In this document: positions 21,956 to 34,340 of the stretch, one piece after another
How the letters are laid out: every line of letters starts with the position of its first letter
Numbering within the stretch: the stretch's first letter is position 1
From: Spinacia oleracea
Taxonomy: Eukaryota > Streptophyta > Magnoliopsida > Caryophyllales > Amaranthaceae
Assembly: GCF_020520425.1 (NCBI RefSeq)
Contig: NC_079491.1
Span: forward strand, 32,727,449 to 32,791,448
Reading direction: 5' to 3'
Length of the DNA: 64,000 nt
Program-made: the position numbers and the translations under genes
Notes under the pieces: model-generated
What the model was told of the DNA's origin: nothing
The model's database searches: none
Seen by the model: the letters and a program-made list of their open reading frames with translations, nothing else

Positions 21956-24739
21956 TGTAACACCCCGACAATTCCCTTTTTCTAAAACAACCCTTTTATA
22001 AATATAACTATAGAGAATTATCAAGGCATTATCGCCCGTGTGAAAACGTACGGCTTATTCAGAATTTTGCAGCGGAAAACATAAAACTAACTTTTAGGTT
22101 CATAAATAATCGATTACATACTAAGTCCAAAACCAATTAACGGAAATAAGGAAATACGAATAGTACGACAACTTTCAAATATAAGTTAACAACCCAAATC
22201 ACTTAATAAAACAAATATAACTACAAGCTCTCTAATCCCGATCCCAATGATGCATCATCTTCAAACCTGTAGATGGGCAACGCTTATTGATCCTTAGAGA
22301 CTGCTCACCAAAGTTGGGTCATCACAGGATCAATAAGGCATAGCCATGATCAACACACACAAACAAAGCACGTAATCAGCAAAGCTGAGTACTACATACT
22401 AAAACAATAATAATCCTAACATGATACTATTAAACATAATTAAGGGCAGACAAAGCATGATAATCTGACGACCATACTTAACTAGACTAGGCTAGACTGG
22501 ACTAGACTTTTATAACAATTATATTATTTTAATTGAAATAGGCAATGGACCGAGTTTTCTAGCTAAGCGAGGTACGGGCGCGACTCCGTAACCTCAGTGA
22601 CCTGCGATATCGAGGAACGTTTGACTGAAAATAGGACGCGGTGATCAATCCGGTCCGAATGAAAGGCCATGGGCTACCACCATGAACCCCAACTCCTGTT
22701 TGTCCGTCACTTTAGACGTGCACAGTCTAAAGCTATTGCTACTCAGTTTCACTTTACATGATTTACAAATTGACACCCTGTTATGACTCAACAATCACAT
22801 AAGGCATGCAACTCACATTTATTTATAACTGTTTTTATCTTGGAATTGAGTAAGTGACCACAAAGGCATCAAACAAGACTCATTCCAATTAACTCCAATC
22901 TTTTCTTTAATACTGATCAACCCCTGAATATGGGTATAAGGTTTCAACTTACTAAATAAGGTCCTCCGCCCTCATAAAGTAGTGAAAAGCTAAAAAGGGA
23001 ACAACAATTAACTGATCTGAATTATATACTAAATAATCTAGTGTTCCCAATCAAACATGTTTGCATCAATCTTCCATACTAACATGTTATAATCCTCAAA
23101 ATGCAATAAAGGTTTAATATGTTCATCCAACAGTATCAAACATGCAATTTCAACCTGACTAAGTTCATCAACAACATCAACATAACCAAGTTCATCAATA
23201 ATTCAACATGGTTTCAACAATTAGCACACATTCCAAGCACACAGGTATGTACGTACCTTGTGTAAACAAACTGCAAGACCACTTTAATAATTCAAAAGTC
23301 GCCTAAGGAGAATTCTCCGCCTAAAACAACCAACAAGGATTCACAATCAACTTCTAAACATTCACAACAATAACAAAGCATTCTAAATACATCCTAAACA
23401 TATTTAGAACTTTCCCCAATATCAAAACTTGAGTATTTGATTTCTTAGCATCATAATTATTGAATTAGTGATTGAAATTCGTTGAAAATTCTTTGCAAAC
23501 ATCGTACTTTAAATTTCAAGCATATAAATTTGTTTAAAAACTTCCCCAACACCAAATTACCACGCTTAGAATATAAAAATAATAGTTTTAATCATTCCAA
23601 ATCATTCTACCATGATCCAAAATCATTAAAAACTTAGAATTCCCGCTTTAACTAATTTAAATTCTCGTTTCAATCAATGTATGAAATCTGAAAATTAATA
23701 ATTTAATCATAAAATATTAAAATCTGAAATAAGTAAATAAATCTTAAAAATCATAATTTTAATTCACTCCAACAATATTTAAATTAATAAATATGATATA
23801 AAAAGATTAGCTTTGGGTTTTAAGAGTTAACCGACGAGAGAGGACGACGGTGGCAGGCGGTGAGGCGCGGCCGGAGGCGGCAGCACTGCTCGGCGACAGC
23901 AAGGAGAGGGTGGCGCGACTCGGTTGCTGCTGCGCAAAAACCAAAACGAGCGAGGAGAGCAAGAGCGAAAAAGATCGTGAGAAGGGTAGCGAAGCTGCAA
24001 GAAACGAACGAAAGAGAAAGGAAGAAGAACGAAGGAGAAGAAGAAGGTTACCGTGCAGCTGGCGGTCGCGGCGGCGGTAGGTGGTCGGCGGCTGGGGCTG
24101 TGCGAGGTTCAAGCATAATCACGTGAGGAGGGGTGAAAACGAAGAAAGAAGAACGAAAAGAAAAGGGGAACGAAAGAGAAAAGGAAGGACGACGGAGAAG
24201 AGCTTACCGGCTGTGACGAGGACGGTGGAGGTCCGGCGGGTGTATGGTGGCTGGCGGCTGGGCAGAGAGTACCAAGGTTTGAGGGTTTGCTAGTTTACGT
24301 GAGTTTGAATGAGAGATAGGTTTTGCTTCTTTTTTTTTTTCTCTTTTGCGTTTTCATGTGAAGTTCAAATGGGGTTTTGGCTTTGTTTATTTTTTTATTT
24401 TTGTTTTACGTGAATTAGAGTAAAGGGAGGGTTTGAGTTTTGGGTTTTAATATTGGGCTTTCCCAAGTGGGCTAGAATTAGGATTTAGCTTTTATGATTC
24501 GAATCCAAAACTGAATAGGATCGTTTTCTAAATTCAATCAATTTTCGTAATTCAAATTCTTTTCTACTTAAAATTCTAAAATCATTTTCGATTTCGTAAA
24601 TCGTTGAAAATATTAATATGTAATAAATAAATATATGTTAATTATATATTTATTTCCAAAATTCATAAATTCTTATTTAAATATATTAAATATACGGTAA
24701 AATATATAAATGAAATGTATAAAATTACGGGGGATTACA
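21956..24739 (-). repeat. 5' LTR of gypsy F
   Basis: Near-identical copy of 14241-17025. Differences I could see: 1 bp in the T-run near 24340 and single-base changes near 22467, 22520, 23630, 23791 and 23882. Confidence 0.9.
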
Positions 24740-24744
24740 GTTGA

Positions 24745-26503
24745 GGCGTGCATTGTTCGCTTCAACAGAGGGGGCTTCAACAGGTCCATAACTATTGAGG
24801 CGGGCATTGTTCGCCTCAATAGGTGACTTGTTGAGGGGGGTTAGCTAATGTTCGCCTCTACAAACCCATTATTATGCATAATAATTGGGCCCTGTTGAGT
24901 CAGTATCATACATTTTGCCCGCCTCAACAGATTGAGGGAAAGTTGCATTTTTGTATAATTACTTTATATTTCTTATTGTTTGGGTGTTAATAAGTGCGCA
25001 CATAATACAAAGTATTAAAGTTTTGGAGACAAAATTCTTGAAATATTGAAAATATAATTATTATTAATCAAATAAGGAGTACAAGAATTATAGATCTGAG
25101 TTTCTATACTATTACATTATACACAGTATTATTTACAAAGTTGAATAAATCTAAGTAATGTAAGCAAATCTGCACTAAACAAATTGACATTGTATGTTTT
25201 CCGTCTTCTAACTAATGAATGAATCTCTCATCCATGACACACCTGCAAAAGAAAAAAAAACAACACATCATCTAATGAACAATAACAGTAAAACGAAATT
25301 GAAGATCCTTACAATAAGAAATATATACACCATGCGATGATAAGAAAAATAAATTATAAAACAATTTTCATGAACAATTATAAACCAGAAACAAAATACA
25401 GAGTAATTTTATTTTATTTTTCCAAGAATTATCTGAAAATGAACCAACCCAACAATTTAGATATAAGTTAAACTCTAGATCAGAAAATTAATTTTTTAAA
25501 AATATTCAGATTCTAAACTTTTATTAACATTAAAATGACTTTTTGTTGGAAGAAAATAAGACAATACAATGAAACTTTCTCATTTAGATCTAAGAATATC
25601 AGATGGTAACCTAACGCCGTTGTCCTTTTGTTACCGCTCACGTCAGAGACGAACATCATTGAGTGAAGATCGAATTAAGCTGAAGATCCAATTAAATCAA
25701 GAAGCAGAACAACCAATTTTCACCAAAAAATCGAATTAAATGAACAAGCAGCATAATGTCAACATTAGCGAAGAAATCGAAGCATGGCTGATTTTCTTCA
25801 TATTTCAATCAAAAATTAGTGAAGAAATCGACATTAGCAAAGAAATCATGAACAAATTAAGAAAAAACAGGGCAAAAAACAAATTACAATAAAAAATTAA
25901 TGCGAAAAGGAGATTGGTACCTTGTTAGTATTAAGATCTCGATATAATAGAGATGACGATTCGAAGCTTACATTTCTCCATATTTTTTGAATCGCAAATA
26001 TCGAATTGGAGAAGATAACGGGAGGGTGGAGGAAGTATAATCCATGGTTGATTTTCTTCAAGAGAGAATAGAATCGCAAGAAAATGAAGGAGACAAGATA
26101 AGAAAAGATCTTGAAAATGAGGAGATAATGTTAAAAAACGGCTAAGGGAATAATGGGTAAAGAGGAATTTAGGATATAAAGAAACCCTAAACTTTGTCAT
26201 TCGTTGAGGTGGATTGAGTATTTCTGGGCTGGAGAATTCGTTAAGGCGGGCATAGCCCACGTATGTTCACTTCAGCATAGTCTCTTGAAGCGAACAATAC
26301 AATGCCCCATTCAACTGCCTTAATCTGTTGGGGCGTACAACACCACGGCCCGCCCCAACATAGTCTCTTGAAGCGAACGTTTTAGAAACCCGCCCCAACA
26401 TCTCATTAAGTCTTTGACCCGCGTTGACTTAGTGGTTGTTGAGGCACGGTTTAAAATGCCCCCCTCAACAAGGGGGCTGCAATAGGGGTTTTTTCCACTA
26501 GTG
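24745..26503. other. Main body of CACTA-like element E
   Basis: This is 1.76 kb right of element F. Both ends hold TTGAGGCGGGC-type subterminal repeats (24740-24960 and 26215-26480). The AT-rich centre (25000-26100) has no transposase similarity. Confidence 0.65.
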
Positions 26504-26506
26504 GCG

Positions 26507-27205
26507 TGAACAGTTTCGCAACGTGAGGCTTAGGCTAAGGGTTGGAGTCAATACTCAAAATATAATTGTGTGTTGTGTCCTTTTCACGTCGAATTTGGGG
26601 CTGTATTTATAGGGGAGAGTTCGTGGAAAGATAGAATTGCAGAGTTCTAATCCACAAAGAATTAGGAAAAAACACGTACCCAGGTATTTTCAGCGCCCAG
26701 GCCTGGGCGCCGAAGATTTCGGCGCCCAGAGCCAGGCGTTGAAAATAGGGTCTGGGCTGTTTTCTTAGTCAAATTCGGATTCCTGAAATCCGTAGTGTTT
26801 GAGACTTAATCGAGTCTTTTAGTGCGTATCAATTTCATGACGGAATGCGTCTGGGCCCGTTACGAACTCTAGGCTCGTTAGGATTTTAATTAATACGTAA
26901 CTCTTATTTCCGAATCATATTAGGAATAGGATTCTCGCAGATTTCTATCTCATTTAGGATTTATGTTGGAGTGCAACACCTAATTCTGACAGGTTTCTAT
27001 CTTTTATGACTTGCCACTTTTAGAAGCTACCCTTTACGGCAGTTACTATTTTTAGCAGGTTTCCCTAAATAGCAGGTTTCGGGTGAAATGAAAAGGGGAA
27101 TTGAGATTCGTTTATTTTATAGGAGATGCGTTGTCAAGTGGAGATCTATGTTTTTATCATCGAACCTTTCCCTTTCGGGAATGGGGACAAAAGTAGGTGT
27201 CTACA
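26507..27205 (-). repeat. 5' LTR of element C, right piece
   Basis: It continues the LTR from 14192 after the 12.3-kb insertion of E (with F inside). It includes the paired palindromes at 26693-26727 and ends GGTGTCTACA at 27205, followed by TSD CTACA. Confidence 0.85.
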
Positions 27206-27458
27206 CTACACTTGGAAAATGAAGGCTGAGATAATGGAAGACTTTAAGGCGGGCAGACATGTGAACTGGACTCCAGAGGAAGATATTGCTCGGTTCAATG
27301 CTGCATTCGCCGAGGAGTATGTCCCCCCTGGTGCCGTTAGCGATGAGGAAGACGTTGAGGAGGGTGCAACAGCAACCAGCCCCAATGCCGAGACGGTGGC
27401 GGCACCAGGCGATGGCGAACAAGGGGAGAATGCAGGTCCAACAGATCCTCAGGAGTAG
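27206..27458 (+). pseudogene. Antisense ORF of Tat element B, 3' part
   Basis: It joins in frame to 8914 across element C: ..FECAGYY | TWKMKAEIMEDFKAGRH.. The remaining part reads VNWTPEEDIARFNAAFAEEY and ends in an acidic, Ala/Glu/Gly-rich tail at a TAG (27456-27458). The junction of two halves 18 kb apart, with the 5-bp duplication, shows that C split a coding exon. The product would be an acidic coiled-coil protein of the type encoded antisense in Tat-lineage elements; function unknown. Confidence 0.6.
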
Positions 27459-28170
27459 CTCTGTCCCCCCTCCTTAAAAATTAAAATTTCAATGGTGTTT
27501 TCTTAAACAATGGTTCGTTTAAACAATGTTTTTGTGTTTGGCCTTTGAAAAGGTCAAAAAAATATTAGGGTTGTGTTTCGTCTTAATGGCGGCAGCTCTT
27601 TGTGTGTTTTGGGCTTGTCCAAGGGGACAAGTCATGGCCTAAATTGTGTTTTGTAATATGTAAAGTCGTAAGATGTAATTTGTTTCCCAGGCATTTTGTA
27701 TTGGCCAACATTTCCCAGGCATTTTGTATGGCCCAATTTGTAAGATGTAAATCGTAAATGTAAGCGTAATTGTAAATGGTTTCCCATGGTTCAACAGGAT
27801 TTTTGTAATGTATGTATACGCCTTGAAGTTGTTCCAAGATGGATCATCAAGATTGTTTGTTCTGCAAGACGAGCTAGAGGCGTCAAAGTTGACCGTTGAG
27901 TGTGCCAACGACCCTCCGATGCTTAAGTCAATAATGGTAATAAAATGGACAAATAAGAAGAGAGAGGATCGAGTTGTTGAGTTACTTAGCTGGTTTGGGA
28001 ATCATGGTTGTTATCCTCTGCATAGGGATTACGACGGGTTCGTGTTGTCCCCCGTCACGGAGTCGTCGGTTTGATTCCAGCAACAGTGACTTGTTCATCT
28101 CTGCAAGTAGGGTGTTTGCAAAAAAGAAAACATACTTGTACACAATGAGTTAGAGACTAGAAATGATACA
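27459..28170. other. Non-coding spacer in element B
   Basis: The spacer between the antisense ORF stop and the integrase remnant. TTTCCCAGGCATTTTGTATTGG-like phrases repeat near 27683 and 27710 (TTCCCAGGCATTTTGTATGG). A plus-strand frame at 27808-28074 is probably fortuitous. Confidence 0.4.
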
Positions 28171-28173
28171 ACT

Positions 28174-28510
28174 TTAAGTGTGTCGCGTTCCAGCTTCTCG
28201 GTATTGGTTTTCCATCTCTTTCTGCCAGTTTGTATGCACCATGACTCGTACATTCTTGTTGTAACTTCTTGCAATATTTCGTTGGTATGACGCAATTTTA
28301 TCCTTGACAGCGTGATGTTGGAATCTCGACTTCAGGTGGGATCGCGGCTTCACATCCGAACAGTAATGAAAATGGAGTGTGGTTGGTTGCTGTTTTGGGT
28401 GTCGTCCTGTTGGACCATAGTACCATGTGTTGGTTGGTGTTTGAGCCAATGGATATATGGGTCTCTCTATGATGTGGGAGTTGGTAATTGACTTGTGGAA
28501 GGTTGTTCAT
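28174..28510 (-). pseudogene. Integrase remnant of Tat-type element B
   Basis: Two overlapping minus frames together hold the end of an integrase. NHTPFSLLFGCEAAIPPEVEIPT corresponds to the common gypsy form TPF.L.YG.EAV.P.E. The sequence then shifts frame into a basic region, RNIARSYNKNVR. Core catalytic residues lie in missing or scrambled sequence. It neighbours RNase H pieces at 28572-29432 in the correct pol order for a minus-strand element. Confidence 0.65.
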
Positions 28511-28571
28511 TGACTGAGAAGGTCTCTTTTGTGATGGTTGGATGCATGAGGTGTAAAATAGAAAAAATGGG

Positions 28572-29432
28572 TTAGTTTGGTCGAGTTGATGTTAGTTTTG
28601 CTAGTGCGTCGGCTTGGGTGTTTTGGTCTCTTGGGATTTGCTGGAGGTTGTACAAATCAAATTTTTTGACAAGTGCCTTGGCTGTCTCGAGGTAGGCTTG
28701 CATCTTGGAATCTTTTGCTACATAAGAACCGTTAATTTGACTAATAATCAATAATGAATCACAGCGTACCTCAAGTCGTCGAATGTGAATGTCGCGAGCT
28801 AGCGTCAATCCTAAGATCAGGGTTTTGTACTCCGCTTCGTTGTTGGTAGCTTTAAACTCGCAGCAGAAAGATAGTACTATCATGTCCCCTTGTGGCAAAT
28901 TTAACACGAGTCTTAGCCCTGTCCTCCGTATGTTGGAGGATACGTCAGTGAATAGTGTCCATGTTGGTGGGATAGTGTCGTCTTACAGCATGTTGACGTC
29001 ATGCTCGACTTCGTGTTGCATATTTAGGATGATGTCGTAACACCCTAACTGTACGCCCCATTTAGACATCCTGCCAGGTAACTCAAGTTTCCTCATGATC
29101 GACTTCATGGGATAGTTAGTTCTCACAATTATAGGATGACATTCAAAATGATGGCGTAATTTAGTAGATGTTACAAGTAATGCAAGTACAAGTTTTTCAA
29201 GATGTGAGTACCTTGGTTCGGCGCTAAGTAACGACTTACTGAAGTAGAAGACTAGTAGTTTCTTACCGTCATCATCTCGTGCAAGGACTATGCGGATTGT
29301 CGACCTATGACTGCGAGATATAACTGCAGCTCCTCCTTGTCCCGTTCTTCCTGAGTATGTCGTAGAATAGTTTGCATTTGTCGGGTATGTTGTCGATCCA
29401 TGTTGACCACATGAAGTCGTCAATCTGTTCAC
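28572..29432 (-). pseudogene. RT-RNase H and second RNase H remnants of element B
   Basis: The upstream piece (28983-29432, 149 codons) has GQGGAAVISR, the DGKKLLVFYFSKSL and AEPRYSHLEKLVLALL motifs of gypsy RNase H, and HHFECHPIIVRTNYPMKSI. The second piece (28572-28907, 111 codons) has CEFKATNNEAEYKTLILGL, LEVRCDSLLIISQINGSY and RDQNTQADALAKL, a plant-type archaeal-like RNase H (RVT_3). A dual RNase H is a known mark of Tat/Ogre-type gypsy elements. The frame changes between the pieces at about 28908-28983, so the polyprotein is broken. Confidence 0.75.
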
Positions 29433-30818
29433 CTTTGTGTGTTATCGCGTTTAAGATGTTAGGCTATTGCCTATGTGGTTACATCTTTTAACGTTCTCCT
29501 TATTTCCACGTTAGTGTTGTATATACAAATAAAAAATAAAATTGTAACATGGGAGCAATGACTTGTGTGATGAAAAAGAGTGTAAGATATACAGTTTTGC
29601 GTATGTCGCGTGTTCCACTTTCTTGGAAAGAGTTTTCCGTCTCTGTCTGCTATGCTTTTGTTGATCTCGACAAGCTTCTTGATGTATTCCAAGCTAGTGT
29701 TGTCGTCATTGACAGTGTCGTCAATCATCATCGACAATGTCGTCGGACGTCATCGGCAGTGTCGGCGGACGTCATCAATTTTATACCTGCAATCAAAGTC
29801 TTGTGTGCGATATTATCACGAAAAATAAATCATATAATTGCATTGTTAGTTGTAGCATTATGATCAACATTTAAGATCATGAATATGAGTAAAGTATACT
29901 ATCTCGTCCCCCTGTGGCAACTTCAAGAAAGTATTTGAGTTGGAGTTAGCCACAAATAAGATGTCGCGTGCCAATATCTGATGCCGGATATTTGTAACGC
30001 CGTGATGAATTATCCCTATGTTCTTGACATTCTGGTTGTGTCATCCTCATGTCGTTGACGTCATCTTGTCGTTGTCAGTCAATCACATCGTCATGATCCT
30101 CTTTCCAAACTTTCTTTTGCAGAGACGTCACTAGCTAGTTGATGTTGAGCCAGCACTGCCTCGACATGGAGTTGGCATCAAGAGACGACTTATGGGTGTC
30201 GCAACATTAACCCTTCTGACGACATCATTGGTTTGGGATCTGTGACGAAAAACAATGACAACATGGTCTTTTGTATATCTCGTTTGCTTAGTCATTTGAA
30301 AAGGCGAACCTGTTCACAACAACACTAAGGAGAGTTGTTAAAATAACATGAATATGAGTTGAGGCTTATCTCTATTATCCGTCGAGGAGCATTGTTTTCT
30401 GTTAAGAATCTCCAAGCGTCAATGTCTCGTGACTTGAAGTGGTGTTTTCCAAGTTGTCCCTCATTTCCGGTATGTCGCTCACTTGGTGGATGATGATGTC
30501 ATGACTGCCACCTGCCACAAATTCAATGGAACCAAGCGAAACAATGAGTTAAATCTGATAGTAAGGGAATCCAATACCCATTTTTTGTCTCTTCAAGGAT
30601 TGACGTCTTCATGAAGGCAATCTAGTCAGCTTGCATATATATGACACCACTTCACGAACTTGTCACGTCTGGGATGTTTGACGTCACTCCACACTCTAAT
30701 GTCGAACTGTACTTTGACGACGACACAATCTCGACACATCTCTATCGATGCGCGCTCCAACATCGTCTCGTACTTTGATGACGGCATTGTCTCGTCACAT
30801 CTTCCTTCGACGTACACA
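29433..30818. other. Scrambled leader/gag-side region of element B
   Basis: No gag, protease or RT signal remains. It is rich in GTCGTCA/TGACGTCAT words (for example 29700-29780 and 30055-30200). It ends in an array of CTCGTACTTTGATGACGAC-like units that continues at 40964 beyond copia D. Confidence 0.5.
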
Positions 30819-32171
30819 TGTTAGGTTATGATTCATATGACAAAACATAAATCATGCGGAAAAACCATAAAGCCAGGAAAGCATATTATTTACACATAAT
30901 CATTTAGCATAGTTTAGATGCATACACTTTGTTGCGTGCCCTCCCTAGCTGCGCCCGAACCGAACAAGAACAAGTCTTTAGGACTCCAAGTGTCGTCCCT
31001 CCGTAGATAGTCCACAGCACGTCCGGATCCGCCTTAAGCTTGACCAACTAGAATCGCCCTTAAGGTTGCTTAGGAATTTCGGCTATTTTAGGTGCAAGTG
31101 TATGGCTGATTTTTTCTTCAAAATCTTACCTTTAGAATACTTCAATTGTGTCTATAAATTATGACCCTAGGCTCCTATTTATAGAGGTATGGAAAAGGAA
31201 TTATAATCCTACTAGGATTTGGATTTATTAATTAGAATCCAATTTGAACTCTAAATAATAAACTTAATCTATTAGGATTAGGATTTAATCATATATCGAA
31301 TCCTGATAGCTTTAGGATTCGTATAGCACGCACACGAGCATCGCACGAGCACCGCAAACTCGCGCAGGCCTTGCGGCCCACGCTGAGCGCACAGCGCTCG
31401 GCCCATGCTAGCTGCCTGTGTCCGCGCGCGCGCCCAAGGCCTTGGCTGGGCCTGGCCTTACGCTGGGCCTGGTCGAGGCTTGGCGTGTGATGGTGATGCG
31501 TGTGGCTTGCTGGGCGATGGCCTGGCTTCGTGCTGGGCCTTCGTCTAGCGAGCCTCGTCCGATGCTAATTCGTAGGATACGCTTCCGATTAAATTCCCGA
31601 TTCCGGAATTCATTTCCGATACAAACAATATTTAATATTTCCGATTCCGGAATAAATTTCCGATTCCGATAACATTTCCGATTCTGACAATATTTCCGTT
31701 TCCGGCAATATTTCTGATTCCGGTAATATTTCCATTTCCGATAATATTTTCCGACACGTACCATGTTTCCGTTTCCGGCAACATCTACGACTTGGATAAT
31801 ATTTATATTTCCGATACGATCCATATTTCCGTTTCCGGCAATATCATCGTTTCCGGAGTATTCATTTCTTGCTTGTGACGATCTTAGCTCCCACTGAAAC
31901 CAAGATCCGTCGATTCCGAATATCCATAGATGGAGTATTTAATGCCATTAAATACTTGATCCGTTTACGTACTATTTGTGTGACCCTACGGGTTCAGTCA
32001 AGAGTAAGCTGTAGATTAATATCATTAATTCCACTTGAACTGAAGCGGCCTCTAGCTAGGCATTCAGCTCACTTGATCTCACTGAATTATTAACTTGTTA
32101 ATTAATACTGAACCGCATTTATTAGACTTAATATTATATGCATACTTGGACCAAGGGCATTATTTCCTTCA
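30819..32171 (-). repeat. 3' LTR of copia D
   Basis: It starts TGTTAGGTTATG and ends TTTCCTTCA. A GC-rich block at 31330-31560 is followed by the TTTCCGATTCCGG minisatellite (about 31590-31860). Confidence 0.9.
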
Positions 32172-32199
32172 GTCTCCCACTTGTCCTTAGGGACAAGTG
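32172..32199 (-). other. Polypurine tract and hairpin (copia D)
   Basis: It has the same arrangement as in copia A: a GGGAGAC tract at the LTR edge and the perfect CACTTGTCC / GGACAAGTG stem at 32178-32199. Confidence 0.65.
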
Positions 32200-34340
32200 T
32201 GCATTACTTAATTCCTTTGTCGCTCGATGCTTGCTCTTGAACATAAGGTAAGAGTTGTCATCCTTATTATGTCCAGAGGTGTTTCTCGGTTTCAGAGTTC
32301 AACTGATCAAATAAACAGGTAATCATAGCCTATGATTCATCCGAGCACGGCCATGCATTTTACAGTTTCTAGCTCTCCGAGTGGCCTTGTACAACTTTTA
32401 AGCATCTCATCCCGATTTATGGGAGGACAATCCCAATCTTGCGATCTTGAGATTAGACTTCGTTTGATAGGTGACTACCTGAGCGTTGCCTTTATAGCCT
32501 CCTTATACGGTGCGACGGTTGGTCAACGTCAAAGCAACCAGTTCTCAAACAAGTAATCTCAAATCACTCAAGTAATCTCAAATCACTCAAGTAATCTCAA
32601 CGTCTAATAATTTTAATGAAATTTACTTATGACAGATTTTCATCTCTTACAGTAAAGTTTTATAGGTCTGTCCGATACTACTCTTCCCAAAGTAAGTATC
32701 TATGCAAACGATTACGACATTGCCATGTCCACATAGTTCAAGAAACAGAACTACTAGTCATCTTGCATTCTAGTCGTCTAACGTTTTCTATGCGTCCATC
32801 TTTATAGAAAACTCCGACCAGGGACCATTTTCAACCTTTGACATTCAAGTTCACTTGATAGACATTTCTTAGTCACAGGACTGGTCCTGACAGTCTATCT
32901 TGAATATATCGTCAAATTTGAAGGGACTCATCATTTAATACTAAACCAAGATTAAATGGAATATGAAAATTTATTTCATATATGATAAATGTTCAACCCC
33001 AATGTTTTACAACCATGGGCCTCGAACCCATCTTTAAAACAATTCATGGAATTCAAAGCTATGCTTGATTTCCAATGCTACAATGTGAGTGTTGCTTCTC
33101 ACTTGTTGCATAGGTTTAGTTATCATGCTTTGCCAATCTTGATATCCTTTTCTCGAATGTTCTTCGAGATATGATGATAAGATCTTCTGAGTATGTTTGT
33201 GATCTAGTCTGTCCAGCGACAAGAGTGGTTCTACGCATTTTTCAATGAAGAATCATCAAGTCAGCAGACATGTGATCTACCTAAGTTCCATGAAGAACTC
33301 ATTAATACAAACAACTCTATTTTATTGCTTCTTAAGCAATAAGTACTTCTACTTCAACTGTTTAGGTTGCTAGTGATTCTTTGGTTGGATTTACTTATCC
33401 AAGCAGTTCACAGATATGTGGAAGACTTTCCAGCTGTATCTTAGAACATAGAAATTAATATTTAATTTCCCACGCAACAACTCATGGTCTCCAATCCATG
33501 TTGCCATTTCAAAACACGATGCTCTATAGCTCGTCCTTGCCAATGGTTAACTCCAAAGGGATCTTGATTGATCCTTTACCAGTGTTTATGCGTGTAGCAT
33601 CAATATTTAGCATATCTTTATTTCCTTGAATCAAGAACTAATCCTATGTACCTTTTCAAGTACCATAAGTTTTTCTTGATTTCATTCTAGTTGATTTTCA
33701 CTTAGATCAATAGAGATTGGTATATGTTCGTCATGCCTAAAGTCATACGATACGTTTTTGGCGATCCTCATATTATATCATACATGATAACTTCTTTTGC
33801 AGAATAATTCCCAATTGAATTCTATTCATGTAACTTTAGCTCATCTAGTTTCAGTAGATACTAAATCCAGCTAAATTCTTTGACATATAATATAGGTTAA
33901 GAATCTATTCAGATCCTTTGATGTTTAGCTTAGTAAATGCTTATACATAGTTCAAACATTCTTTACTTAGATTTATTCACATGGGTCGAATATCTCCAAT
34001 GGAGTCTTTCGTGTTTGATTTAGTAAATGCCATTACTTAATCCAAAACAATATCATAAGATCTTTGTAAATAGATCTTAATACCCAGTATGTACTAAGTT
34101 TTGCCTTGGTCCATCATTGATGAATAATTTCAAACCTAAGTCATTAGCATTTGAATGTTATTTCACAATAGAGAGATATGTGTGTGATACACATAGGACC
34201 AATTAAGTTTTTATGTACTCCCACTAAACTTCTTATATATCTATAAGAATCATGTACATTTTATGAAACTAAAATACTTATTAGCTTCACTAAAATACAA
34301 TTCCAATTCCCAATTGCTTGCTTAAATCTGTACTTAGATT

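Larger units (their letters stand above)
14241..24739 (-). mobile_element. Ty3/gypsy element F, young but pol-defective
   Basis: LTRs are 14241-17025 (2,785 bp) and 21956-24739 (2,784 bp), with TSD GTTGA at 14236-14240 and 24740-24744. The PPT (minus TTAAGAGGGGTAGA) touches the left LTR. The primer site (minus TGGTATC, initiator-Met-like) lies against the right LTR. I see only about five substitutions and one 1-bp poly-T change between LTRs. The internal 4.9 kb carries an open gag-protease frame (19160-20536), but RT, RNase H and integrase are shortened, frameshifted and stopped. It inserted 48 bp from the left end of element E. Confidence 0.9.
14193..26503. mobile_element. CACTA-like non-autonomous DNA transposon E
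   Basis: The ends are CACTAGTGGAAAAAAACCC on the left and GGGGTTTTTTCCACTAGTG on the right, inverted repeats flanked by a 3-bp TSD GCG (14190-14192, 26504-26506). The empty site is preserved in the other LTR of C at about 9670. Subterminal regions carry repeated TTGAGGCGGGC / GTTCGCCTCAAC phrases on both sides, as in CACTA elements. Without nested element F it is about 1.8 kb and has no transposase, so it is non-autonomous. The 109-codon minus ORF at 25931-26260 has no recognisable motif. Confidence 0.8.
8915..27205 (-). mobile_element. Non-coding LTR retrotransposon C (LARD-like)
   Basis: LTRs are 8915-10371 and 13435-14192 plus 26507-27205. After removal of element E both are exactly 1,457 bp. 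TSD CTACA lies at 8910-8914 and 27206-27210. LTR ends are TGTGAGGGGG and GGTGTCTACA. The minus strand reads AAGTGGGGGCTAAC against the left LTR, a PPT, so the element points left. The 3.06-kb internal region has no gag or pol similarity and only short ORFs, so C needs another element's proteins. I count roughly 20-25 mismatches between LTRs by eye. It sits inside the antisense ORF of B. Confidence 0.85.
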
